This document shows, in pieces, positions 34,388-42,072 of a DNA stretch of 64,000 nucleotides. How positions within the stretch are numbered: position 1 is the stretch's first letter; every line of letters begins with the position of its first letter. The position numbers and the translations under genes are program-made. The stretch spans positions 186,001 to 250,000 of the forward strand of contig CALFBH010000041.1 of NCBI GenBank assembly GCA_937951615.1, in the 5' to 3' direction. The notes beneath the pieces are model-generated. The model saw only the letters and a program-made list of their open reading frames with translations, had not been told where the DNA came from and ran no database searches. Source of the stretch: an uncultured Saprospiraceae bacterium (GTDB lineage: Bacteria > Bacteroidota > Bacteroidia > Chitinophagales > Saprospiraceae).

Positions 34388-35635
34388 ATGAAAAATATCA
34401 TTCTGAAGATAAGCGTTTTCACGGCTCTCTTCGCCTTACTCTTCTCCCCTTCAATGCTTCAGGCACAAATAACTGCCAACTGTACAGAAGATGGATTTGA
34501 CCCGATTACGGGACAACGCTGCGTTAATACAATTGTGACCGCAGTTCCTTTCCTAAGAATTATTCCAGATGCCCGTTCCGGTGCAATGGGTGATGTAGGA
34601 ATTGCTATTTCTCCTGATGCCAACGCGATGCACTTCAATACATCTAAACTGGCTTTTGCAGATAAAGATTTGGGAATTTCAGCTACTTATACGCCCTGGT
34701 TACGCGCTTTAGGCTTACAGGATGTTTACTTAGCTTACCTGACAGGTTATAAACGCATTGATGACTTGCAGACCGTTGGTGTCGGCTTGCGTTATTTCTC
34801 TTTGGGAACCATTCAGTTTACGGATGAAAATGGTCAACCACTGGGTAGTGACCGTCCTAACGAGTTTGAATTGTCGCTGGCTTATAATCGTAAGCTGAGT
34901 GAAAAATTTGCTGCTGGACTGGGTTTGAAATATATTTACTCCAGATTGGCTAATGGCCAGACGGTAGAAGACGAAACTATTACACCTGGTAATTCTGTTG
35001 CTGGTGATTTGTCTTTCACTTATCGCACGCCTATACAACTAGGCGAAGGAGAGTCTATGCTGACTATCGGTGCGGCAATTACCAATATTGGCACAAAAAT
35101 ATCCTACACCAAATCGGCTAATAAAGATTTCATTCCAACCAATTTGGGTATTGGAGCAGGATTGGAGTATCAAATTGATGAATTTAACACCATCAATTTT
35201 GCATTGGATTTGAATAGACTGCTGACGCCTACGCCTCCAAGCGGCGATCCACTGAGTCCTGAAAATGATACTGATGGCGATCAAATTCCTGATTATAAGG
35301 AAAAATCAATCATCGCAGCTGCTTTGGGTTCTTTTGGTGATGCACCAGGTGGTTTTGGAGAAGAAATGAATGAGTTTACTTACTCTGTAGGGGCTGAATA
35401 CTGGTACGACAAGCAGTTTGCAGTACGTGTCGGACACTTCAACGAACACAAAACAAAAGGAAATCGTAAGTTCTTTACGGTTGGACTGGGTTTGAAATAC
35501 AATATCTTTGGTTTGAATTTCTCTTATCTTGTACCAACAACGAATCAGCGTAATCCATTGGATAATACCTTGCGTTTCTCTTTATTGTTTGATTTTGGTG
35601 CCTTTGAAGGTGACGGGCAACCTTCAGGTTTATAA
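34388..35635 (+). CDS. porV: T9SS outer-membrane protein PorV
   Basis: FadL-like outer-membrane barrel (PorV/LptO) that picks up CTD proteins at the SprA translocon and shuttles them to the PorU/PorQ/PorZ attachment complex. The start at 34388 gives a signal peptide ending LQAQ. Family markers are VNTIVTAVPFLRIIPDARSGAMGDVGIAISPDANAMHFN near the mature N-terminus and KLAFADKDLGIS, with barrel strands throughout and a C-terminal RFSLLFDFG. 415 residues is typical. Genetic linkage porU-porV is the usual Bacteroidota arrangement. Confidence 0.96.
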   Translation: MKNIILKISVFTALFALLFSPSMLQAQITANCTEDGFDPITGQRCVNTIVTAVPFLRIIPDARSGAMGDVGIAISPDANAMHFNTSKLAFADKDLGISATYTPWLRALGLQDVYLAYLTGYKRIDDLQTVGVGLRYFSLGTIQFTDENGQPLGSDRPNEFELSLAYNRKLSEKFAAGLGLKYIYSRLANGQTVEDETITPGNSVAGDLSFTYRTPIQLGEGESMLTIGAAITNIGTKISYTKSANKDFIPTNLGIGAGLEYQIDEFNTINFALDLNRLLTPTPPSGDPLSPENDTDGDQIPDYKEKSIIAAALGSFGDAPGGFGEEMNEFTYSVGAEYWYDKQFAVRVGHFNEHKTKGNRKFFTVGLGLKYNIFGLNFSYLVPTTNQRNPLDNTLRFSLLFDFGAFEGDGQPSGL

Positions 35636-35671
35636 AAAATATTCAAGAGCTTCCAACAAAATAAAATTCAG

Positions 35672-35704
35672 GCGTGTTACCTTTGTGGTGACACGCTTTT
35701 TTTT
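35672..35704 (+). terminator. Terminator after porV
   Basis: GCGTGTTACC (35672-35681) pairs with GGTGACACGC (35687-35696, one G-U) around TTTGT, followed by eight Ts. A clean intrinsic terminator. Confidence 0.9.
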
Positions 35705-35730
35705 GTAGACCATGTTTTCAAAAACCAGTT

Positions 35731-36225
35731 ATGACTATGAGTAATACCAACAGCCCCATCCCTGCTTATCAGCTTTCTTCCAATTTTACCTTCTTGTTCA
35801 AACTGGCTTTCCCTGTCTCCTGGATTGCTTTTTTTGGGACACTAACCCTGTATATTTTGTTTTCGGAAGATGGTGCTTATCTGATCGCAGGTGGCATGTT
35901 TACGCCGAGTGGACTGCGGATATCGGCTGTCATATTTATGCTTATTGGTATTGCCACTTTGTATTATTTCTTTTTTCGTTTGCAACGCATTGATGCAGAT
36001 GCAGAATATTTTTATGTGACCAATTATTTCAAATCCCGCCGTTATCCTTATCACGATATTGAAAAAGTAAAAGAACATCGCTATCTCATTTTCAAAACGG
36101 TCAGCATTTACCTCAAAGAATCGGGTTATTTTGGCAAACGAATTCCTTTTATTGCAAGCAAACGCCGCTATGCAGAGTTTTTGAAAGCGCGACCGGATTT
36201 GGCGGCTGCTTGGAAGACGGAGTAA
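35731..36225 (+). CDS. Small membrane protein with PH-like C-terminal domain
   Basis: A 164-residue protein with two predicted transmembrane helices (about 24-48 and 62-84), then a soluble tail of about 80 residues. The pattern FFFRLQRIDADAEYFYVTNYFKSRRYPYHDIEKVKEHR is that of small bacterial PH-like proteins with two N-terminal helices. Function is unknown; such proteins are often membrane-associated accessory factors. It begins right after the porV terminator. The start could be the first or third codon (both Met). Confidence 0.7.
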   Translation: MTMSNTNSPIPAYQLSSNFTFLFKLAFPVSWIAFFGTLTLYILFSEDGAYLIAGGMFTPSGLRISAVIFMLIGIATLYYFFFRLQRIDADAEYFYVTNYFKSRRYPYHDIEKVKEHRYLIFKTVSIYLKESGYFGKRIPFIASKRRYAEFLKARPDLAAAWKTE

Positions 36226-36268
36226 GGAATATCGAACAGATGAATATTGAATCGCAGTAGGGTAATGC

Positions 36269-37708
36269 TCATTCTTCCAAAAATAAATCTTCTAAGGTCA
36301 GGCTTTGACCAATCCATTCTGTGCTATGCTTATTTTCCACCAATCCAAAAGTTGTCAGCATGATCAAAAACAATTGTTTATTGGTTTTACTGACTGTTTT
36401 AAAAACCTGGATTTTATTATTTAAATTTTCTGCATAAGCCTTACTAATAAGAAAAGGTTCTTTATAAAATTTAATCTCGATCAGATTAATCACCTGGTCG
36501 TTCCTATCAATCAGTAAATCAATCTGCGCTCCTTTTTCCTTATCACTGCCTTTATAATAAAAAGAAGAAGAAATTGAGTAAATACCAGATAGTCCTAATG
36601 CTTTTTTGACCTGCGGGATGTGTTTTAAACAAATGTTTTCATAAGCATAGCCACTCCAGGTTTTGTACAATTGGGTCTGACTCAAATGATGCCAAACATT
36701 TTTACCTTCATGTTCTTTGCCTTCAATAAATTTTAAATAGAACAAAGAATATTCATCTGTGAGGCGGAACAGCTTACTTTTTTTCTTTTTACCAAAAGGA
36801 CGATAAGTGGAAATAAAACCGGAATATATCAACTCTTCCAAGACTCTCGACAGGCTACCACCTTCTGTGATGCCGGATGACTGGCTAATCTCTGTTCTTG
36901 TCAGTCCATGCCATTTCGTAGCCAAAGCTCTAATAACAGCGATATGATTTTCAGCGTTGGCAAACAAGGCTGGATACAGGCGTGAAAATTCTTCTTTCAG
37001 TCGGGCATTGGGTACAAAACAAATCTGATCTATGTTTTGAACCGCACTTTTTCCAGCTTTAATTTCTTTTAAATAATGAGGAATACCGCCCAGCGACATA
37101 TAAACCTGAATAATTTGATAGCGGTTGAAACGAATATTTCTGGACTGTAAATAAGCTTCTGTTTCTGCCAGTGTAAAAGGAGCTAAATGAATTTGTCGGG
37201 TAATCCGATTGTGCAGTCCGCCTCGATTGTTTACTACTTTTTGTATCATCCAGGATGCTGCCGAGCCACATATCACCACAACAATGTTGTGCTTAACTGC
37301 CCAACTGTTCCAAAAATAACTGAATCCGTTTAAGAAACGGGATTTATGTGTTGCCATCCAGGGGAGTTCATCAAAAAATACCACTTTTTTTTGACTAGCT
37401 GGCAATTGTTTCAAATAAGCAATCAGCAAAGCAAATGCCTGTAACCAACTGGTAGGCGTCTGAATAGGGAATGTGCTTCCGGCAGCTTCTGCCAATTGAA
37501 GTACAAAATTTTCAAGTTGTTCCTGTTTAGCCGCATCTTGTATCCCCGTCACTTCAAATACAATATCATCTTCATAAACGGACTGAATTAAAAAGGTTTT
37601 CCCAACCCGTCGTCTTCCTATAACGGCTACCATTTCTGCTTCGGAACTGCGTAGGGCATCCTGTAAAACGCTGACCTCTTCTTTTCTACCGACGAATGAT
37701 TTGTTCAT
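36269..37708 (-). CDS. AAA+ ATPase with C-terminal DUF234 (PD-(D/E)XK-like) domain
   Basis: STAND-related archaeal-type ATPase (ATPase_2/AAA_14 group). Walker A is GRRRVGKT at residues 31-38 and Walker B FFDELPW at 111-117. VVICGSAASWM follows as sensor 1, and a winged-helix region around TRTEISQSSGITEGGSLSRVLEEL. The C-terminal DUF234 domain shows GAQIDLLIDR and INLIEIKFYKE, the Asp/Glu-x-Lys core of PD-(D/E)XK nucleases. Widely scattered among bacteria and archaea; role is uncertain, with mobile-element or defence links suggested. It stands alone here between non-related genes. Confidence 0.85.
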   Translation of the reverse strand: MNKSFVGRKEEVSVLQDALRSSEAEMVAVIGRRRVGKTFLIQSVYEDDIVFEVTGIQDAAKQEQLENFVLQLAEAAGSTFPIQTPTSWLQAFALLIAYLKQLPASQKKVVFFDELPWMATHKSRFLNGFSYFWNSWAVKHNIVVVICGSAASWMIQKVVNNRGGLHNRITRQIHLAPFTLAETEAYLQSRNIRFNRYQIIQVYMSLGGIPHYLKEIKAGKSAVQNIDQICFVPNARLKEEFSRLYPALFANAENHIAVIRALATKWHGLTRTEISQSSGITEGGSLSRVLEELIYSGFISTYRPFGKKKKSKLFRLTDEYSLFYLKFIEGKEHEGKNVWHHLSQTQLYKTWSGYAYENICLKHIPQVKKALGLSGIYSISSSFYYKGSDKEKGAQIDLLIDRNDQVINLIEIKFYKEPFLISKAYAENLNNKIQVFKTVSKTNKQLFLIMLTTFGLVENKHSTEWIGQSLTLEDLFLEE

Positions 37709-37812
37709 TTTATCTAGTGATTGGTGATTTAGTTTCCCCCTTCCGCGCCTCTTCTCCTAAAGTGCGCCCTTCCCATGCGAAGAACCATATTTTTGAATTC
37801 AGCTTTAAAAAT

Positions 37813-37856
37813 AAAGATTTTTCCACGAATAAATTACGATTGGTGGAAAAATCTTT
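37813..37856. other. 14-bp inverted repeat in a divergent promoter region
   Basis: AAAGATTTTTCCAC (37813-37826) pairs exactly with GTGGAAAAATCTTT (37843-37856), loop 16 nt, and is followed on the plus strand by TGTATTTTTTT. It looks like a terminator yet lies between two divergent genes. TACCTTGC, 14 nt before the MATE start, looks like that gene's -7 box, which would put the hairpin upstream of its transcript. Confidence 0.6.
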
Positions 37857-37906
37857 TGTATTTTTTTATGCTCATCCAAGTTTAATAAAACCCGTACCTT
37901 GCCGCC

Positions 37907-39247
37907 ATGCAGCACACACAGGAAATGGGGACCGCACCGATACCTTCTTTATTGGTACAACAGGCAGTCCCGGCAGCGATTGGTATTTTGGTTATGTCCA
38001 TTTACGGGATTGTGGATACGATATTTGTGGGTCGCTGGGTAGGCTCGGTCGGGATTGCTGCCATTACGGTGGTGATGCCAATTACTTTTCTTATTGCTTC
38101 TATTGGGATGTCGATTGGCGTGGGCGGCGCGTCTGTGATTTCGCGGGCTTTGGGTGCTGATAATGAGCAATATGCTTTTCGAACCTTTGGCAATCAAATC
38201 GTTCTGACCCTGGTGCTGGCTACTCTATTTGTGCTGCTGAGTATTTTCTTTGGGCAGTACATTTTGCGCTTATTTGGAGGCAATGGAGAGATATTGCCGA
38301 TGGCAAAAACCTATTTTGGTATTGTCGTGCCAGGTGTGCCTTTTCTGGCTTTCGCCATGATGAGCAATAATGTCATTCGAGCGGAAGGTCGACCGCTCAT
38401 TGCTATGCGCATCCTGTTCATTCCTGCTGTTGTGAATATGGTACTCGATCCTATCCTGATTGCTGGTTTTGATATGGGTATAGCTGGTGCAGCCTGGGCA
38501 ACTACGATTTCTTATGTCTGTAGTGCTTCGTATGCTTTGTATTATTTTTTCTTCGGCGGCTCAGAGATGCAATTAAGTACCAAAAACTTGCGGCTGCACT
38601 GGCCGATTGTTAAAGAAATAGGGGCAATTGGTTCGGTTACTTTTGCCCGACAGGGTTCTGTCAGTTTATTGGCTATTGTGCTGAATAACACGCTGTTTTT
38701 TTATGGCGGTGCATTGGGCGTAGCCATCATGGGCATTATCAATCGGATGATGATGTTTGCTAATTTTCCAGTGTATGGGATTACGCAGGGCTTTGTGCCG
38801 ATTGCGGGTTTTAATTATGGTGCAAAACTATGGGAAAGGGTGCGCAGCAGTGTCCTGACTTCCATCAAATATGGTACTGCCGTTGCTCTGATTATTTTTG
38901 CAGGAATTATGCTTTTTCCAAGTTATATTGTTGGTGTTTTCACGACGGATGCAGAATTGATTGCGCAGGCGACTCCTGCCTTAGTCATTGTCTTTCTGGC
39001 AACACCGCTGATTACCCTCCAATTGGTCGGCTCGGCTTATTTTCAGGCGATCGGGAAAGCTATGCCCGCTTTATTGCTGACGCTCACCAAGCAGGGTTTT
39101 TGCCTGATTCCGCTGATTCTGATTCTCCCTCCTTTTTTCGGATTGCTTGGTATCTGGATGGCTTTTCCTATTGCAGATTTGTTGTCTGCGGGGATTACTT
39201 TTTTGTTTTTGAGGAAGGGGATGCAGGCTTTGCCTAAGGGGGTTTGA
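37907..39247 (+). CDS. MATE family efflux transporter
   Basis: Multidrug and toxic compound extrusion transporter, a sodium- or proton-coupled antiporter of the inner membrane. It has about twelve transmembrane helices in two six-helix halves. The family pattern is visible in QQAVPAAIGILVMSIYGIVDTIFVGRWVG at the N-terminus and PVYGITQGFVPIAGFNYGA at the start of the second half. 446 residues is normal. The leader is very short if the TACCTTGC box is used. Substrate cannot be inferred. Confidence 0.93.
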   Translation: MQHTQEMGTAPIPSLLVQQAVPAAIGILVMSIYGIVDTIFVGRWVGSVGIAAITVVMPITFLIASIGMSIGVGGASVISRALGADNEQYAFRTFGNQIVLTLVLATLFVLLSIFFGQYILRLFGGNGEILPMAKTYFGIVVPGVPFLAFAMMSNNVIRAEGRPLIAMRILFIPAVVNMVLDPILIAGFDMGIAGAAWATTISYVCSASYALYYFFFGGSEMQLSTKNLRLHWPIVKEIGAIGSVTFARQGSVSLLAIVLNNTLFFYGGALGVAIMGIINRMMMFANFPVYGITQGFVPIAGFNYGAKLWERVRSSVLTSIKYGTAVALIIFAGIMLFPSYIVGVFTTDAELIAQATPALVIVFLATPLITLQLVGSAYFQAIGKAMPALLLTLTKQGFCLIPLILILPPFFGLLGIWMAFPIADLLSAGITFLFLRKGMQALPKGV

Positions 39248-39344
39248 TTTTTTAATTACGAATTACGAATTGGTTAATTACGAATTTAGGGTTTATTCAG
39301 CAGAGGGAATAAATTTCCACGTTACCAAATAGAGGAATTGACCA
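39248..39344. repeat. AATTACGAATT word repeat after the MATE gene
   Basis: TTAATTACGAATTACGAATT followed by GGTTAATTACGAATTT, an imperfect repeat of an 8-9 nt word. The same word occurs at 5450-5465 and near 28390-28400. No gene. Confidence 0.6.
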
Positions 39345-39814
39345 TTAATTAGTTCCCTTACTTTTTTTGCCCCTCAATTCCGACCGTCTCATTGGCATGG
39401 CATCTATTGTTCCAAACAATTCTGATATTTTTAGTGTTGTCGTTTTTTCGACTTTTACCCTTCCGTCTAAGCCTATTAGGATGACTTTAAAGCGCCATTT
39501 TTTGATGCATATTTTCCGTATAGCGCATCTGACGATATCCAGTTTTCTGTGTTTTTCCCTTTTTGGATATAATCCAGTTTTTTGTATCTATCGCACTGTA
39601 CTTCAAATATCAGTAATTTTCCTTCTGCTAATGCTTCAGCAGCGTCCTCAAATTCCTGTAGTTGGCTTAAATACGCCGCGTCGTCTCCCTTTTCTGATAG
39701 GACTAAAATTATTCTGTTTTGCCACGTATTAGGTGTCGAGTCTCATGTCCTGAGCTTTTAGGCTTGTGATTGTTATTAGGGTTGTCAGGAGTATTAAGGA
39801 ACAGCGCTAGTCAT
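39345..39814 (-). pseudogene. Frameshifted DUF4174-family exported protein
   Basis: Minus-strand conceptual translation shows three pieces of one DUF4174 protein in different frames. A signal-peptide-like stretch ends SLKAQD (about 39735-39795). Then comes NTWQNRIILVLSEKGDDAAY up to GKYA (about 39510-39730). Last is KKWRFKVILIGLDGRVK to SELFGTIDAMPMRRSELRGKK, ending at a TAA at 39345-39347. The WxNR start, vLIGxDGrVK core and IDxMPMRxxExR end are the family signature. Frame changes fall near 39727-39738 and near the A-run at 39497-39511, and no single Met start fits. The plus-strand ORF over the same bases is a shadow. Confidence 0.75.
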
Positions 39815-39834
39815 ATCTTATAGTGCGTACTACT

Positions 39835-40899
39835 CTATTTATTAGGTGGCATAATTTTCAAGCTCACAATAAAATTATTTGCCCCATAATTACCTGCTCC
39901 TTCCTTTTCGTACACAATATTACCATCATGCGCTTCAATAATTTGTTTTAAAATCCATAATCCAATTCCCATTCCTTCTGCTGTTTTTTCAGCATTTCTC
40001 CCTCTCTTAAATTTTTGGAATACTAAATCAACTTCATCATCATCTATAAATGTTCCAAAGGATGAACATTTAATTAATAAATCACCTTGCTTAAGATCAA
40101 AATACACCCTAATTGCCCTATCCTTTGCTGAGTATTTTATCGCATTGTCTAACAAGACAATTGGTAAGAATTCAATTGCATCATAAAACATGGCATTTGG
40201 AACTTGTAACTCAGAATGCCAGTTGATCTTTATATTTTTTTTATTCGCTTTTGCTCGAAATAGTTTAGATATTCTTTCAAATAACTGGTATATATTTATT
40301 TTTCGTTTTAGTCCATGTTGAATTTTTGAAGGGTTCACTAAAACATCAATCATTCCAAGTTGAGAATTTGCTAAACTAACAGAATCATATAAATCTGTAA
40401 TTTCCTTACTAGAGTTCCATAATTTCTCTTCAAAAAATTCTCCAGTCTGTAATCTGATTAGTAGTTCAACCTGGTTAAGTATAAGACCAAATGTGGTTTT
40501 AATATCATGTAGAAAAGAGAACTGAGGGTTTCTATCACCAACAATAGAATTTAATACTTTCTCAATGGTATTGATTCTTTTTATTTCAAACTCTAGCTCT
40601 TTTTTATTCAATCTAGTTTTGCCTTTTAATAGTATTCTTGAATTATCCTTGCTTTCATCCAATTTAAGTCCGTTGAGCATGAATTTGTCGTTATGTTCTG
40701 AAACAAATACAAAGCAATTGAATCCATTTGAGCAATTGAAAGAAATATCTTCATTCGCTGAATTCATTTTCCCAACACATTCCTTGTGTTCACATTTTGT
40801 AGTACAATAATTATTTTGTTTGATTAATGAAGAGTCTTGAAATTCTCCGTTAAAAACAAAAGGGAATCGTAGCAACTTTTTTAATACTTCAATGTCCAT
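39835..40899 (-). CDS. Soluble sensor histidine kinase with cysteine-rich N-terminus
   Basis: Cytosolic histidine kinase without membrane segments. The N-terminal sensory part has clustered cysteines, Cys32, Cys36, Cys41, Cys56 and Cys62 (YCTTKCEHKEC and NCSNGFNC), which may bind zinc, iron-sulfur or respond to redox. The phosphoacceptor is His131 in FSFLHDIKTT. The ATPase domain has Asn252 in LLDNAIKYS and the G2 box GMGIGL at 309-314; the G1 aspartate is replaced in SSFGTFI. The ATG at 40899 overlaps the response-regulator stop by 11 bp (ATGGACATTGA), so translation is coupled; a longer frame from 40920 is less likely. Confidence 0.85.
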   Translation of the reverse strand: MDIEVLKKLLRFPFVFNGEFQDSSLIKQNNYCTTKCEHKECVGKMNSANEDISFNCSNGFNCFVFVSEHNDKFMLNGLKLDESKDNSRILLKGKTRLNKKELEFEIKRINTIEKVLNSIVGDRNPQFSFLHDIKTTFGLILNQVELLIRLQTGEFFEEKLWNSSKEITDLYDSVSLANSQLGMIDVLVNPSKIQHGLKRKINIYQLFERISKLFRAKANKKNIKINWHSELQVPNAMFYDAIEFLPIVLLDNAIKYSAKDRAIRVYFDLKQGDLLIKCSSFGTFIDDDEVDLVFQKFKRGRNAEKTAEGMGIGLWILKQIIEAHDGNIVYEKEGAGNYGANNFIVSLKIMPPNK

Positions 40900-41671
40900 A
40901 ATCAGTAAAATTCTTAACAATAGTTTTTGATATTGTTTTAATTTTCCTTTTCAGCTCTTCATTATTAGTAAAAGATAAGATAGCATCCCAATTTGGAGCC
41001 TGCCTATTGGCTACAAAGGTTAAATATTTATTTTCAAACTGTGTTTTTTCCTTCTTCCTTATATTATACTCGTTTAATGTTTCTGATAAAATATTAAGGT
41101 ATCTATTTGGATTAAATTTAGTTGTAATTACATTATCAATTACTTCTTTCATTTTCAAAAACTGAGATGGTTTAGCAATAGTCTCGTCTGCCAATTCCCA
41201 AAATTTTCTTTTCGTCAAATCGTAACTATGAGCAGAATAGGCAATAATGATTTGAGATGGGTTGTTGTTTTTTAAACTTGCTAAAACTCCAAAACCATCT
41301 TCTTCTGAGATATGTTGGGCCACACCAAGAATATCCAAAACAATTATGTCATAAAATCCAGACTCTAATTTCGAGTAATTTTCAACTGTATCCCATTTTT
41401 CAACACTGTATCCGTTGTCTTTAAAAAGAGTAATAGGAAAAATGTCTTCGTCATCTATGATAATAATTTTCAATCGCTTTTTCAATTCTTCGAAGCTTTG
41501 ATTCTTCGCAACTTTTGAAAAACGTTTCGTTTTATCTTTCCAAATAAAATTAAAAGAATTCCCAGTAAAATGATTAGAAATTTTTACTGCTATAAAGTTC
41601 ATTATACCTACAATCAGAGCCGCTACTAAAGTATATGCTAGTCCTGTTGTAAAATCTATCCAGTTTATCAT
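40889..41671 (-). CDS. Membrane-anchored response regulator receiver protein
   Basis: Receiver domain tethered to the inner membrane. From the ATG at 41671 the protein opens with one hydrophobic helix (about residues 8-30), then a receiver domain. The receiver has the acidic pair Asp73-Asp74 (IIDDED), phosphoacceptor Asp113 in IIVLDILGV, Ser146 in IIAYSAHS and Lys167 in AKP. About 90 residues of unrecognised helical sequence follow, with no DNA-binding domain. It is first in an operon with the soluble kinase. A longer frame starting at 41716 would put extra residues before the helix. Confidence 0.82.
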   Translation of the reverse strand: MINWIDFTTGLAYTLVAALIVGIMNFIAVKISNHFTGNSFNFIWKDKTKRFSKVAKNQSFEELKKRLKIIIIDDEDIFPITLFKDNGYSVEKWDTVENYSKLESGFYDIIVLDILGVAQHISEEDGFGVLASLKNNNPSQIIIAYSAHSYDLTKRKFWELADETIAKPSQFLKMKEVIDNVITTKFNPNRYLNILSETLNEYNIRKKEKTQFENKYLTFVANRQAPNWDAILSFTNNEELKRKIKTISKTIVKNFTDYGH

Positions 41672-41982
41672 TTGTTTATTTATTATGCCACAGAACAAAA
41701 AGTCCCCGTCCACCATAAAATCTACTGCCTTCCCACTACCTAAAAGATGTCCAAGCGTATTAGGTTAAACGGATACTGTGTGATGATATTTCGTTACAGA
41801 GAAAAGCTTTTTTGCGTTATAAATAAGAGCATTTTCTACCAAAATGCTGCATGGCTTCTGCTAAGATATATAAAAAATAGAATACTATAATGATTTTGCT
41901 TTGTTTTTTCGAGATAGAACATGCTAAAGAATAAATTCTTATTTTTGCAAAAAATGATGTGTTCGTCACGACAACATCCAAT

Positions 41983-42049
41983 ACAGGCAGGATGCCTGTG
42001 CAACGACAACACATCAACACGACAACACAAATACAGGCAGGATGCCTGT
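41983..42049 (+). repeat. Two REP-like palindromes, ACAGGCAGGATGCCTGT
   Basis: Identical palindromes (7-bp arms, loop GGA) at 41983-41999 and 42033-42049, embedded in CAACGACAACACATCAACACGACAACAC words. The inverted version occurs at 44405-44421 and a variant at 48276-48290. They lie upstream of the true start at 42073 and would be wrongly translated if the longer frame were used. Confidence 0.8.
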
Positions 42050-42072
42050 ACAACGACAACACGATAAAAAGC

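Noticed and set aside
37696-38160. 154-codon ORF overlapping the MATE gene start
   Set aside because: Out-of-frame shadow of the MATE coding sequence; composition (Cys, His, Arg, Tyr rich) is not protein-like.
39367-39732. 121-codon plus-strand ORF
   Set aside because: It lies over the DUF4174 remnant, whose minus-strand translation has clear family motifs; the plus frame has none.
39835-41671. Complete Detocs-type phage defence operon
   Set aside because: A kinase and receiver are present, but there is no third nucleotide-degrading effector gene next to them, and the receiver is membrane-anchored.
41959-42072. N-terminal extension of the conserved unknown protein
   Set aside because: Translates two REP-like palindromes and CAACGACAACAC words (giving GRMPVQR and QAGCLYN); the ATG at 42073 gives a natural N-terminus.
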